The translations under genes and the position numbers were made by a program. The notes beneath the pieces were generated by a model. That model was not told the origin of the DNA. It saw only the letters and a program-made list of their open reading frames with translations, and did no database searches. 64,000 nt of DNA from Actinomadura pelletieri DSM 43383. Its GTDB lineage: Bacteria > Actinomycetota > Actinomycetes > Streptosporangiales > Streptosporangiaceae. Shown here piece by piece: positions 50,712 to 60,474 of the stretch; the stretch's first letter is position 1; each line of letters begins with the position of its first letter. The stretch lies in contig NZ_RBWU01000007.1 in the NCBI RefSeq assembly GCF_003634705.1, forward strand, positions 372,001 through 436,000. The letters are read 5' to 3'.

Positions 50712-53677
50712 GGCTGCACCGGCTGGAGATCGGCGCGTTCGGGCCGTTCTCCGGCACCGAGGTGATCGACTTCGACGCGCTGTCGGACGCCGGGCTGTTC
50801 CTCATCCAGGGCCGGACGGGCGCGGGCAAGACGAGCGTCCTCGACGCGGTGTGCTTCGCGCTGTACGGGCAGGTCCCCGGCGTGCGGAACGCGGTGAAGG
50901 GCCTGCGCAGCGACCACGCGCCGCCCGGGGCCGGGCCGCGCGTGGTGCTGGAGACCACGATCCGGGGACGCCGCCTGCGCCTCACCCGCTCACCCGCCTG
51001 GGAGCGGCCGAAACTGCGCGGCTCCGGGACGACGACCGAGCACGCCAAGGTCATCGTCGAGGAGTTCGAGCACGGCGGATGGACGGGCCTCACCACACGG
51101 CTGGACGAGGCCGGCGACCTGGTGTCCCGGATGCTCGGGATGACCGCCGTCCAGTTCTGCCAGGTCGCGTTGCTGCCCCAGGGAGAGTTCGCCGGGTTCC
51201 TGCGGGCGGGCGCGGACGAGCGGCGCAAGGTGCTGGAACGGCTCTTCGCGACCGAGGTGTTCACCCAGGTCGAGAAGTGGCTGGCCGACCGTCGCGCCGC
51301 CACCGGACGCGAGGTCGCGGAGCTGGGCGCGGTGGCGGCGTCGGTCGCCGACCGCGTCGCCGAGACCACCGGAACAGCGGCGGAGCCGTTCGCCGAGGTG
51401 GAGGCGCTGCCCGCGTGGGCCGCCGAGCTGGCCGCCGGGCACGAGGACGTCCGCGCCGCCGTCACCGGGCTGCGCGCGGAGGCCGCCGCGACCCTGCAGA
51501 CCGCCCGTGCCGCCCTGGACGACGCGCGGACGCTCGCCGACCGGCGCCGCCGCCACGCCGACGCCGTCGCCCGGCGGGCCGTGCTCCGCGAGCGCGCCGA
51601 GCACAAGTCGCGGCTGGCGTCGCAGCTGGACGCCGCCGCCCGCGCCGACCGGGTCGTCCCCCTGGTGAGGGCCGTGCGGGACAGGCACCAGGAGGCGGTG
51701 CTGACCCGCCGCCGGGCCGACGAGACACGCGCCGCGGTCGGCGCGCTGCTCCCGCCGAACGCCTCGGAGGACGTGCTCGCCAAGGCCGAACGCGACCGCC
51801 GCGACGAGATCGCCGCGCTGGAGGGCCGCCGTGCCACGGCCGCGCGGCTCCGGGGGATCGAGGACGAGCGCGCCGCCCTGGCCCGCGAGCTGGCCCGGCT
51901 GGAACCGGAGGAGGCGCGGATCGCCGCGGCCCTCGCCGAGCTGCCGGGCGCCGTGGAGGCACGCCGCGCCGAACTGGACGAGGCCCGGATCGCCGCCGCC
52001 GGACGTCCCGCCGCGCAGGCCGCCGTCGCCGAAGCCCGCCGCCGTCTGGACGCCGCGCAGCGCCGTGACCAGGTCGAACAGCTCCTCGCCGAGGCGGAGG
52101 AGGGGTATCGCGACGCGATCGACGCCGCGCAGGACGCCCGGCAGAACGTCCTCGACCTGCGGCAGGCGCGGCTGGACGGCATGGCCGCCGTCCTCGCGGG
52201 CGACCTCGCCGACGGCGAACCGTGCCGGGTCTGCGGCTCCATCGAGCATCCGGAACCCGCCACGTCCGTCGCGCCGCCGCCGACCGACGAGCTGATCGAC
52301 CGGGCCCAGGCGGAGGCCGACCGGGTACAGGCCGTCCGGGAGCAGGCCGGTCGGGAGGTCGAGGCGAAACGCGCCGAACGCGACCATCTTCTCGACATCG
52401 CCGGGGAGGCGACCGTCGACGGCCTCGCCGAGGAGGTCGCCGACGCCGAGGAGGACCTGCGGGCCGCGGCGGAGTCCGCGGCGGCGGCCGAACGGCTGGA
52501 GGCCGACCTCCACCGGCTCGAACAGGAACTCGACGGTGTCCGCGACGCCCGCGCCGCGATCGACCAGGCCCTCACCGAGAACCGCACGAAGGACGGGGAA
52601 CTCGCCGCCGAACGGGCCCGGCTGTCCGCGGAGCTGGCCGAGGCCCTCGGCGGCGACGCCACCCTGGAGGCCCGTATCGCCCGGCTGGGCGGTGAGGCGG
52701 ACGCGCTCGCCGCGGCCGTCGAGGCGCTGCGCGCGTCCGACCGCGCCGCCGGGGAACTCGCCGCGGCCCGCGCGAACCTGACCGCCGCCGCCGAGGCCGA
52801 GGGGTTCCGCACGCCCGACGAGGTCGTCGAGGCCGCCCTGCCCGACGAGGACCAGGGCGCCCTGCGCGACGAGATCCGGCGGCTGGACGACGAGGAGGCC
52901 GCCATCAGCGACCTGCTCGCCGACCCGGCGCTCACCGCGGCCGCCGCCGCGCCCGCCCCCGACCTCCCGGCGCTGGAGGCGGCGCTATGGGCCGCGGACG
53001 CCGCGCACACCGCGGCCGTGTCCGCCGCCGACCGCGCCCGGCACCGCTGCGAACGCCTCGCCGAACTGCGCCGCGACCTGGACGCCGCCGTCCGCGCGTG
53101 GCGTCCCGCCGCCGAACGCCACGAGGTCGCCAAGCGGCTCGCCGACCTGACGTCCGGCAAGCACGCCACGAACCGGCACGCCATGTCGCTGTCGGCGTAC
53201 GTGCTGGCCGCCCGCCTCGAACAGGTCGTCGCCGCCGCGAACGAGCGCCTCGGCCGCATGTCCGGGGGCCGCTACGCCCTCGTCCACACCACCGCGAAGG
53301 CGGCGGGCGACCGCACCAGGGGCGCCGGCGGGCTCGGCCTGCGCGTCGCCGACGCCTGGACGGGCCTCGACCGCGACCCCGTGACGCTGTCGGGCGGCGA
53401 GTCGTTCATCACCTCGCTGGCCCTGGCGCTCGGCCTCGCCGACGTCGTCACCGCCGAGGCGGGCGGCGCCGAGATCGGCACGCTGTTCGTCGACGAGGGC
53501 TTCGGCACCCTCGACGAGGAGACCCTCGACGAGGTGATGGACGTCCTCGACGGCCTGCGCGACGGCGGCCGGGCCGTCGGCATCGTCAGCCACGTCGCCG
53601 AACTGCGCTCCCGCATCCCCGCGCAGTTGCGCGTCACGAAGAACCGCCGCGGTTCCACCATCGAGATCACCGTCTGA
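50708..53677 (+). CDS. sbcC: Exonuclease subunit SbcC (SMC-type ATPase)
   Basis: This 989-residue protein has Walker A GRTGAGKTSVLDA near residue 36, two long Ala/Arg/Glu-rich coiled coils separated by a zinc-hook CRVCGS near residue 505, and the C-terminal signature LSGGESFITSLALALGLAD and LFVDEGFGTLDEE Walker B. It is the ATPase partner of SbcD. The high-GC coiled coils create long misleading frames on both strands. GTG 50708 overlaps the sbcD stop. Confidence 0.96.
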   Translation: MRLHRLEIGAFGPFSGTEVIDFDALSDAGLFLIQGRTGAGKTSVLDAVCFALYGQVPGVRNAVKGLRSDHAPPGAGPRVVLETTIRGRRLRLTRSPAWERPKLRGSGTTTEHAKVIVEEFEHGGWTGLTTRLDEAGDLVSRMLGMTAVQFCQVALLPQGEFAGFLRAGADERRKVLERLFATEVFTQVEKWLADRRAATGREVAELGAVAASVADRVAETTGTAAEPFAEVEALPAWAAELAAGHEDVRAAVTGLRAEAAATLQTARAALDDARTLADRRRRHADAVARRAVLRERAEHKSRLASQLDAAARADRVVPLVRAVRDRHQEAVLTRRRADETRAAVGALLPPNASEDVLAKAERDRRDEIAALEGRRATAARLRGIEDERAALARELARLEPEEARIAAALAELPGAVEARRAELDEARIAAAGRPAAQAAVAEARRRLDAAQRRDQVEQLLAEAEEGYRDAIDAAQDARQNVLDLRQARLDGMAAVLAGDLADGEPCRVCGSIEHPEPATSVAPPPTDELIDRAQAEADRVQAVREQAGREVEAKRAERDHLLDIAGEATVDGLAEEVADAEEDLRAAAESAAAAERLEADLHRLEQELDGVRDARAAIDQALTENRTKDGELAAERARLSAELAEALGGDATLEARIARLGGEADALAAAVEALRASDRAAGELAAARANLTAAAEAEGFRTPDEVVEAALPDEDQGALRDEIRRLDDEEAAISDLLADPALTAAAAAPAPDLPALEAALWAADAAHTAAVSAADRARHRCERLAELRRDLDAAVRAWRPAAERHEVAKRLADLTSGKHATNRHAMSLSAYVLAARLEQVVAAANERLGRMSGGRYALVHTTAKAAGDRTRGAGGLGLRVADAWTGLDRDPVTLSGGESFITSLALALGLADVVTAEAGGAEIGTLFVDEGFGTLDEETLDEVMDVLDGLRDGGRAVGIVSHVAELRSRIPAQLRVTKNRRGSTIEITV

Positions 53678-53785
53678 CCGGCGTCGGACGCCTCACCCCG
53701 ACCGTCGACGACGCCGGTCCGCCGCTACGGCACCCTCGACGTGGTGCGTTCGCGGTACGCGGCGACCGACCCTTCGTGGGCCCGG

Positions 53786-54106
53786 CTACAGGTACAGGCC
53801 GGTGCCGTGTTCCGGTCGTTCGCTGGCGATCGCGTGCAGGTCACGCTCGCGCATGACGAGGTAGTTCTCACCCTGGATCTCGACCTCGAACTGGTCGCCC
53901 GGGTGGAACAGGACGCGGTCGCCGACCTTGACGACGCGGACGTGGTGGCCGACCCCGCACACCTCGCCCCACACCAGCCGGTTGCCTTGCTCGACCGTCG
54001 CGGGGATCACGATGCCGCCGGTGCTGCGGCGCTCCCCGCTGTCCTTCTCGACCTTGATCATGACACGGTCGTGGAGCATCTGGACTTCGAACTTCGGCTC
54101 GGACAC
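53786..54106 (-). CDS. GroES-family co-chaperonin, orphan
   Basis: This 106-residue protein has the cpn10 fold pattern: MLHDRVMIKVEK, the mobile loop region SGERRSTGGIVIPATV, VGDRVLFHPGDQFEV and a terminal strand NYLVMRERDLHAI. No groEL lies next to it, and the C-terminal 13 residues extend beyond typical GroES. Actinobacteria often have a divergent extra copy like this one. It lies 10 bp after the epimerase stop and may be in the same transcript. Confidence 0.85.
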   Translation of the reverse strand: MSEPKFEVQMLHDRVMIKVEKDSGERRSTGGIVIPATVEQGNRLVWGEVCGVGHHVRVVKVGDRVLFHPGDQFEVEIQGENYLVMRERDLHAIASERPEHGTGLYL

Positions 54107-54116
54107 GCTGGGGAGT

Positions 54117-55031
54117 TTAGCCGTCCGGACGGATCAGAGCGTTCCACGCGTCGGCGATGATCTCCGGCAGGGCGGAGCGTTCCGGACGCCAGCCGAGATC
54201 GTCCGCGACGGCCCGCGCGTCGCCCACCAGCACCGGCGCCTCGGGCGCGGGCGGGCGCCGCAGCGCGGGCACGGGCCTGCCGGTCACCTTCCGGACGGCG
54301 GCGACGACCTCGTGGACGGCCGCGCCCGTGCCGGTCCCGACGTTGTAGACGCGTTCCTCGCCGGGACGGACGGCCTCCAGCGCCCTGACGTAGGCGGCGG
54401 CGAGATCGTCCACGTGCACGTACTCGCGGACCGCGCGCCCGTCCCCGTTGATCTCCAGGTGCGGAGCGTGCCCGGCCGCGACGGCGAGGGCCTTCGGGAT
54501 CAGCCGTGTCTCGTCGGGGTCGGCGCGGCCGTCCACCGACCCGGCGACGTTGAACGTCCGGAGTACGACGGCGCCGATCGCGCCCGTGCGGGCGTGGAAC
54601 CGGACGGCGTGCTCGGCGGCCAGCTTCGACGCCCCGTACGGACTGGTGGGCGCCGGAGTCTCGCTCTCCGGGATCGGCTGCCGCTCCGGGGTCCCGTACA
54701 CGGCGGCCGACGATCCGAACACGACCCGGGCCGTGTCCACGGTCTCTAACAGGTTCACCGTGCCCTGGACATTGGTGGTGAAGTACCGCAGCGGTTCGTC
54801 GAACGACGCGCGGACGCGGGTCAGCGCCGCGAGATGGCACACCCCGTCGTACGGGCCTTCCGGCAGCCGGTCCGGGTCGAGCAGGTCACCGTGGACCGGA
54901 CGGACCCCGTCCGGCACCTCGAAGTCCCGCCGCACCAACCCGTCGACGTCGTGTCCGGCGGCGACGAGACGCCGTCCCACCGCGTACCCGACATAGCCCG
55001 CGGCCCCGGTGACCAGTACCCGCATCCCCAT
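54117..55031 (-). CDS. NAD-dependent epimerase/dehydratase, GalE-like
   Basis: This protein of about 304 residues has the Rossmann motif TGAAGYVGYAVG, the catalytic YGASK (Tyr-x-x-x-Lys) near residue 140 and GSSAAVYG upstream of it. This is an extended SDR of the UDP-sugar epimerase type. It ends 10 bp before the GroES gene and begins 8 bp after the SDR stop, so three genes may form one operon. I chose the ATG at 55031 with GGAAG upstream; ATG 55025 is nearly as good. The sugar substrate is not predictable. Confidence 0.85.
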   Translation of the reverse strand: MGMRVLVTGAAGYVGYAVGRRLVAAGHDVDGLVRRDFEVPDGVRPVHGDLLDPDRLPEGPYDGVCHLAALTRVRASFDEPLRYFTTNVQGTVNLLETVDTARVVFGSSAAVYGTPERQPIPESETPAPTSPYGASKLAAEHAVRFHARTGAIGAVVLRTFNVAGSVDGRADPDETRLIPKALAVAAGHAPHLEINGDGRAVREYVHVDDLAAAYVRALEAVRPGEERVYNVGTGTGAAVHEVVAAVRKVTGRPVPALRRPPAPEAPVLVGDARAVADDLGWRPERSALPEIIADAWNALIRPDG

Positions 55032-55039
55032 ACTTCCGG

Positions 55040-55801
55040 TCACCTGCGACCGGTCGAGGACGACACCCGGACGACCAGCCCGCGGGGGAGCAGCCGGGCG
55101 GCGCCGACGATCAGCTTGTACTGCGGGCTCGGGACACTGACCCGGACGCCGCGCCGCAGATCACGGAGCGCGGCCTTCACCACGGCGTCCTTGTCCAGCC
55201 ACATGAGGTCGGGCACGTGCGACATGTCCAGCCGGGCGCGTTCGTGGAACTCGGTGCGCACGAAACCGGGGCACAGCGCCATCACGCGGACCCGTCCGCG
55301 CGAGCGCCGCTCGACGTCGGCGGCGACGCTCTCGCTGAAGGACACCACCCACGCCTTGGACGCCCCGTAGGTGCCGCGCGCCACGAACGCCGCCACCGAC
55401 GACACGTTGACGACGCCGCCGCGCCCACGCTCCAGCATCCCCGGCAGCGCGGCGTGGGTGAGCCGCAGCACGGCCTCGCAGTGCACCTTCAGCATCGTCA
55501 GCTCGTCCGCCACCGGGGCGTCCGGGAACGCGCCCCGGTTGCCGAACCCGGCGTTGTTGACGAGCAGGTCGACGCCCTCGCGCAGACGTTGCTCCGCCGC
55601 GGCGAGACCGTCCTCCGTGGCCAGGTCGGCGGGCAGCGTCTCGGCGCGCACCGCGTACCGGTCGCGCAGTTCGGCGGCGGTTCGGCTCAGCCGTTCGGCG
55701 TCGCGGGCCAGCAGGACGAGGTCGAATCCGTCGGAGGCGAGACGGCGGGCGAAGGCGGCACCGATCCCCGCGGTCGCGCCGGTGATGAAGGCGGTCGGCA
55801 T
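55040..55801 (-). CDS. Short-chain dehydrogenase/reductase
   Basis: This 253-residue protein has the classical SDR marks TGATAGIGAAFA, NNAGFGN, SSVAAF and the YGASK active site, then CPGFVRTEF. It acts on an alcohol or ketone in the cytoplasm with NAD(P). The ATG at 55801 (MPTAFITG) is the natural start; longer frames lack homology and add an arginine-rich extension. It may share an operon with the epimerase downstream. Confidence 0.93.
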   Translation of the reverse strand: MPTAFITGATAGIGAAFARRLASDGFDLVLLARDAERLSRTAAELRDRYAVRAETLPADLATEDGLAAAEQRLREGVDLLVNNAGFGNRGAFPDAPVADELTMLKVHCEAVLRLTHAALPGMLERGRGGVVNVSSVAAFVARGTYGASKAWVVSFSESVAADVERRSRGRVRVMALCPGFVRTEFHERARLDMSHVPDLMWLDKDAVVKAALRDLRRGVRVSVPSPQYKLIVGAARLLPRGLVVRVSSSTGRR

Positions 55802-55931
55802 GAATCCGAGCCTAGGGGCCCGGCCCGACGGTCCGTCGCCGACCACCGGAGAAGTCCGGACGGTTCGGCGCCCGATCCCGGTGCGCGGTCTCGGTGAGGG
55901 CCGCCGGTGGCGGGCGGCCCTCACCGGGCGA

Positions 55932-57395
55932 CTACGGCGTGGTCGACTCCGGTTCCTCGCCCTCTGTCTCACCACCGGTGTCCCCGCCCGTCTCGTCGGT
56001 CGCGTCCGTCAGCTTCCAGCCGCCGCGGCGGCGCAGGACGAGCGCGAAGTAGGCGGTCGCCACGGCGATCACCGAGAGGGTCACGAACAGGCTCGGGCGG
56101 CCGATCTCCGGGTCCTTGGCGTTCTGGTAGATGACATAGCCGAGGGCGCCGAGCGCGGCGACGGGCGCGACCGGGAACCACGGCATCCGGTACTGCGCGT
56201 GCGCGGTGCTCCCGTTGCGACGACCCGCGATCACCGCGAGGCACAGTGCCCCGTACACGGCGACGAGGGACGTCCCGGTGACCACGAGCAGGAACTTCTC
56301 GTCCAGGAAGCACGCGGCGGCGCTGAGCACCCCGGCCACGATCGTCGCGATCCACGGGGTGCCGAAGCGCGGGTGGATCGCCGCCAGCGCGCCGTCGATC
56401 CGCGGCGTCCAGGTGCGGTCCCGGCCCGAGCTGAAGATCAGCCGGGCGGTGAGCAGCATGATGGCGATCACCGCGTTGAAGATGGCGAGCGCGATGGCCA
56501 GGCTGATCACGGTGTTGAGGGTGTCCCCGGCCCGCTCGGTGATGAAGTACTCCAGCATGTTGTCGGCGCGCAGCAGCTCGTTCACGTCGGGCGAGCCGAG
56601 CAGGACGGCGGTGATCGGGATCAGTTCGGCCGCGACCGTGATGCCGAGGGCCCACAGCACGGTCCGGGCCACCGCCCGCTGCGCGTCATGGGTCTCCTCG
56701 CCGAAGTACACCGCCGAGCCGTAGCCGTTGTAGGCGAAGATCGCGACGGCGGTGGCCGCCGCGATCAGCCCCGCGGACGCGGCGGTGAGGCCCCCGCCGT
56801 CTCCCGCCACGACCGGGTCCGCGAGCAGGTCGGTGAACGGCCGCTCCACGTTCAGGAAGCCGAGCCCGGCCAGCACCAGCAGCGCGGCCATCTCGATGGC
56901 CAGGAAGATCCCGGTGACCACCGCGTTGACCTTGATGTCGAAGATCGCGATGACGGTCGCGACGGCGACCGTGACCGCGGCGACGACCGGGCCGTTCAGC
57001 CCGTCGACGAGCACGCCGAGGTAGGTGCCGACACCGAGCGCGATCACCGCGAGGATCAGCAGCTGGGTGATGAGGATCAGGCCGAGCACGACGAAGCCCG
57101 GCAGCCGTCCGAGGGTGCGGCCGACGATCGCGTACTCGCCGCCCGTGAGCGGGTACGCCGACGCCAGCTCGGCGTACACGAACGCCATGAACACGCCGAC
57201 GACGCCCGCCGCCGCGAAGCTCCAGAACGCGCCGGTGCCGGCCTGCGAGATCACCCCCGGCGCGATGATGAAGACGGAGGACGCGGGCGTGATCGCGGAG
57301 AGCACGATGAGCAGGGCGCCGACCGTGCGGAGCCCGCGGTGCAGCGCGGGGCGGTGGTCGGCGTCGGTCGGTGGACGGACCTCGGGTGCGGCCAT
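55932..57395 (-). CDS. APC-superfamily amino acid permease
   Basis: This 487-residue protein has about twelve membrane segments and the family's start pattern VGALLIVLSAITPASSVFIIAPGVI with TGGEYAIVGRTLGRLPGF. The C-terminal 25 residues are Asp/Glu/Thr-rich and cytoplasmic. GGAGG lies 8 bases before the ATG at 57395. It is divergent from a TetR gene that precedes a DmpA-type peptidase, so it may import peptides or amino acids that the peptidase handles. An inverted repeat upstream could be the TetR operator. Confidence 0.92.
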   Translation of the reverse strand: MAAPEVRPPTDADHRPALHRGLRTVGALLIVLSAITPASSVFIIAPGVISQAGTGAFWSFAAAGVVGVFMAFVYAELASAYPLTGGEYAIVGRTLGRLPGFVVLGLILITQLLILAVIALGVGTYLGVLVDGLNGPVVAAVTVAVATVIAIFDIKVNAVVTGIFLAIEMAALLVLAGLGFLNVERPFTDLLADPVVAGDGGGLTAASAGLIAAATAVAIFAYNGYGSAVYFGEETHDAQRAVARTVLWALGITVAAELIPITAVLLGSPDVNELLRADNMLEYFITERAGDTLNTVISLAIALAIFNAVIAIMLLTARLIFSSGRDRTWTPRIDGALAAIHPRFGTPWIATIVAGVLSAAACFLDEKFLLVVTGTSLVAVYGALCLAVIAGRRNGSTAHAQYRMPWFPVAPVAALGALGYVIYQNAKDPEIGRPSLFVTLSVIAVATAYFALVLRRRGGWKLTDATDETGGDTGGETEGEEPESTTP

Positions 57396-57413
57396 GGAGG
57401 GGACCTCCTCGAC

Positions 57414-57426
57414 TCGAATTCTTCGA
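57414..57426. promoter_or_regulatory. Candidate TetR operator
   Basis: TCGAA-TTC-TTCGA is a perfect 13-bp palindrome between the divergent permease and TetR genes, 18 bp before the permease start. It is short, so this is a weak call. Confidence 0.4.
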
Positions 57427-57546
57427 ACGAGTATCAAAGAACGACCGGCCACCGGGTCAAGAAGAGGCGTCATAACATCTTGGTCTCGGGTTTCTTACTG
57501 GAAAACCTGACTTGCATTGTCTGAAAGATCTTCGGAGAATGTCGGC

Positions 57547-58182
57547 ATGGCACGTCCCAGCAGGGCCCATGAACGGCGCGCCGACCTCGTCGCCGCCGCC
57601 CGCCGCGCGGTACTCGACCGCGGCGTGCTCGACCTGCGGCTGCGCGATGTGGCCGAGGAGGCGGGGCTCTCGCCGGGGTCGGTTCTCTACTACTTTCCGA
57701 CGCTCACCGACCTGCTGCGCGAGGTGCAGCGGGAGGCCGTCGACCGGTTCTGCGGCGCGCGGGAGGAGGCCGTCCGGGACGAGTCCGACCCCCGCCGACG
57801 GCTCACCGCCATGATCCGCAGCGGGCTGCCGTCGGATCCGCGCGACGAACTGTGCGTCCTGCTGTACGAGCTCGGCACCGTGGCCCGCCGGGACGCCTCC
57901 TACGCCGCCCAGCACATCCGGCTGTACGAGCGGCAGGTCGGCATCTACGCCGCGATCCTGGAGGCGGGCGCCGCGACCGGCGTGTTCACCCTGACCCGCG
58001 ACGCCGCGAGCATCGCGCGCAACCTCGTCGCGCTGGAGGACGGGTACGGCCTGCACATCACCATGGCCGTGCCCACCATCGACGTCGCGCGGGCCGAGAG
58101 CCTGCTGCTGGCCTGCGCGTCCGACGCCACCGGCTGTGACCTCAGCACACCGGAACCCGGGGATCAGAGAGGTGACCGATGA
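57547..58182 (+). CDS. TetR-family regulator
   Basis: This 211-residue protein has an N-terminal helix-turn-helix (ADLVAAARRAVLDRGVLDLRLRDVAEEAGLSPGSVLYYFP) and a helical effector domain. ATG 57547 has GGAG upstream; an alternative start at 57517 adds ten residues. It overlaps the peptidase gene by 4 bp and is divergent from the permease, so it most likely controls both. The C-terminal residues are polar. Confidence 0.9.
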   Translation: MARPSRAHERRADLVAAARRAVLDRGVLDLRLRDVAEEAGLSPGSVLYYFPTLTDLLREVQREAVDRFCGAREEAVRDESDPRRRLTAMIRSGLPSDPRDELCVLLYELGTVARRDASYAAQHIRLYERQVGIYAAILEAGAATGVFTLTRDAASIARNLVALEDGYGLHITMAVPTIDVARAESLLLACASDATGCDLSTPEPGDQRGDR

Positions 58183-59288
58183 CCCGCGCCCGCACGTTCG
58201 GCCTGCCCCTGTCGGGCATACCCGGCCCGCACAACGCGATCACCGACGTTCCCGGGGTGGAGGTCGGCTACCGCACGCTGATCTCCGGGGACGGGCCGCT
58301 CCGCCGCGGCGCGGGACCCGTCCGCACCGGCGTGACCGCGATCCTGCCGCGCGGCCGGACCGGCTACCACGACCCGTGCGCCGCCGGGATCTACTCGCTC
58401 AACGGCAACGGTGAGATGACCGGTTCGCACTGGATCGCCGAGACCGGCGCGCTGACCCTTCCCGTGCTGATCACCAACACGCACGCGGTCGGCGCCAGCC
58501 ACCGCGGCGCGATCGACTGGGCGCGACGCGAGCGTCCCGACGCGCAGGAGTGGATGCTGCCCGTCGTCGCCGAGACCTGGGACGGCTACCTCAACGACAT
58601 CGACGGCGACCACGTCCGGCCCGAGGTCGCGGTCGCGGCGATCGACGCGGCCCGCGGCGGCCCCGTCGAGGAGGGCTCCGTCGGCGGCGGGACGGGCATG
58701 AACTGCTACGAGTTCAAGGGCGGCAGCGGTACGTCCTCGCGGACCGTGCCGCACGGCCGCGACACCTACACGGTCGGCGCGTTCGTCCAGGCCAACTTCG
58801 GCACGCGGCGGCAGCTCACCGTCTGCGGGGTGCCGGTCGGCGTCGACCTCGCCGACGACAACCCGATCGCCGACCCCGCCTGGCTCGCGCCGCCCGGCGC
58901 CGGCTCGGTCATCGTCGTCATCGCCACGGACGCGCCGCTGCTGCCCGGCCAGTGCACCGCGCTCGCCCGCCGCGTCCCGCTGGGGCTGGCCCTGACGGGC
59001 ACGTACGGGGGGCACGGGTCCGGCGACATCTTCCTGGCGTTCTCCACCGGCAACCCCGGCGCGATCAGCGGTGGCTTCCCGACCGGCGACCCCGGCTACG
59101 ACGCGCTCCGGTTCGTCCCGTGGAACCGGATCGACCCGTTCTACGAGGCCGTCGTGCAGGTGGTGGAGGAGGCCGTGCTGAACGCCCTGTTCGCCGCCCG
59201 CACCATGGTCGGACGGGACGGCCACCGCTCCCCGGGCCTCCCGCAGGACCGGCTGAAGGACCTGCTCACGGCACGGGGCGTGCTGTAG
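58179..59288 (+). CDS. DmpA/P1-family aminopeptidase
   Basis: This 369-residue protein matches L-aminopeptidase D-esterase (DmpA): NAITDVPGVEVGYRTL at the start, NTHAVGASHRGA, GSVGGGTGMNCYEFKGG in the middle and HGSGDIFLAFSTGN near residue 283, where the Gly-Ser bond is cut to mature the N-terminal nucleophile Ser. Substrates are short D- or beta-peptides. The ATG overlaps the TetR stop. With the permease and TetR it forms an import, control and hydrolysis cluster. Confidence 0.92.
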   Translation: MTRARTFGLPLSGIPGPHNAITDVPGVEVGYRTLISGDGPLRRGAGPVRTGVTAILPRGRTGYHDPCAAGIYSLNGNGEMTGSHWIAETGALTLPVLITNTHAVGASHRGAIDWARRERPDAQEWMLPVVAETWDGYLNDIDGDHVRPEVAVAAIDAARGGPVEEGSVGGGTGMNCYEFKGGSGTSSRTVPHGRDTYTVGAFVQANFGTRRQLTVCGVPVGVDLADDNPIADPAWLAPPGAGSVIVVIATDAPLLPGQCTALARRVPLGLALTGTYGGHGSGDIFLAFSTGNPGAISGGFPTGDPGYDALRFVPWNRIDPFYEAVVQVVEEAVLNALFAARTMVGRDGHRSPGLPQDRLKDLLTARGVL

Positions 59289-59301
59289 CCGCCGGCGAAG
59301 G

Positions 59302-60318
59302 TCAGGTGTCGACGAAGGTCTGCGGGACGATCACGCGCAGCGCGTTGCCGCGCAGCCGGATCGACACCGGGGTGCTGCCCCGGATCTCGCCGTCCACGTC
59401 CACCTGCATCGGCGGATCGGTCTCGATCTCGACATGCCCGGTGGTGAGGAACGCGTTCTCGGCGAGGGTCCGCCACTGGCCGGTCAGCACGTGCCGCGCC
59501 GTGGCGGACGCCAGCCGGAGCCGCCGCTCGTCGCCGAGCCGGTAGACGGCCAGCAACCGGTCGTCGGGGCTGGCGTCGCGGGCGATGCGCTGCCCGCTGT
59601 GGTGCGCGCCGTTCGCGACGTTCAACTGGTGCGTGACCAGCTCCCGGGTCTCCCCGTCGATCGTGATCCGGGCGGTGAACGCCCGGTGCCCCGGCAGCAG
59701 CCGCGCCGCCGTCAACGCGTACGCGGGACGGCCCAGAAACCGCTTCAGCGTGTGCGGGACCTTCTCGGCGACCTGCACCGACAGCCCGAGGCTCACCATG
59801 TTCGCGAAGATGTGCTCGCGGTCGCCCGCCGGTCCCTCGCCCTGCGGGTCGCCGGTGCTCTCGAACCAGCCGACGTCGACGTCGGCGACCTTGCCTCCGG
59901 AGGGCCCGCCGACCGCGAGGGTCCGGACGGCGCCGGGCAGGTCCATCGGCAGTTCCAGGCTGCGCGCGAAGTTGTTGGTGGTGCCGAGCGGCAGCACGCC
60001 GAGCGCGATGTCGCGGTGCGCCAGATGCCCCACGGCCTCGGCGACCGTGCCGTCCCCGCCGCCGACGACCACGAGGTCGGGTTCCAGCGCGAGGACGTCG
60101 GAGAACAGTTCCCGCAGCCGCGTCGGGTCGGTCACCGGGAACACGTGCACGACGTCCACGCCCGCCTCGCGCAGCATCCGCCGAGCCCTGCCGTAGAGGC
60201 GGCGGCCCCGCCGCGAACGGGCGTTGATCACCAGCGCCGCGCGTCCGCCCTTGGCGATGGCCGACTCCAGTTCCGCCTTGCTCCGCATCTGAACGCTCCG
60301 CATCTCCACGCTCCGCAT
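59302..60318 (-). CDS. Diacylglycerol kinase-family lipid kinase
   Basis: This protein of about 338 residues has the catalytic motif VVVGGGDGTVAEAVG near residue 85, GVLPLGTTNNFAR after it, and a beta-rich C-terminal domain. Such enzymes phosphorylate diacylglycerol or related lipids. The first codons repeat MRSVEMRSVQMRSK, and in-frame starts occur at GTG 60333 and ATG 60318, 60303 and 60288; only the last two have a GGAG at fitting distance. The coordinate is therefore provisional. It converges on the peptidase gene with 13 bp between stops. Confidence 0.88.
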   Translation of the reverse strand: MRSVEMRSVQMRSKAELESAIAKGGRAALVINARSRRGRRLYGRARRMLREAGVDVVHVFPVTDPTRLRELFSDVLALEPDLVVVGGGDGTVAEAVGHLAHRDIALGVLPLGTTNNFARSLELPMDLPGAVRTLAVGGPSGGKVADVDVGWFESTGDPQGEGPAGDREHIFANMVSLGLSVQVAEKVPHTLKRFLGRPAYALTAARLLPGHRAFTARITIDGETRELVTHQLNVANGAHHSGQRIARDASPDDRLLAVYRLGDERRLRLASATARHVLTGQWRTLAENAFLTTGHVEIETDPPMQVDVDGEIRGSTPVSIRLRGNALRVIVPQTFVDT

Positions 60319-60474
60319 CTCGGGCCCGCTCACCTCCTCGACCGCGTCACCCTGCCCAGGGGCAGTGAACCGCGCCCCCCGGTCCGACAGTGATGAACCG
60401 ATATCGCGTTTCTAAACATGAACCTGGTCAGAAGGCCGACCTGTCGGCATCCGGACCGTCAGTGTGGACGCCGG

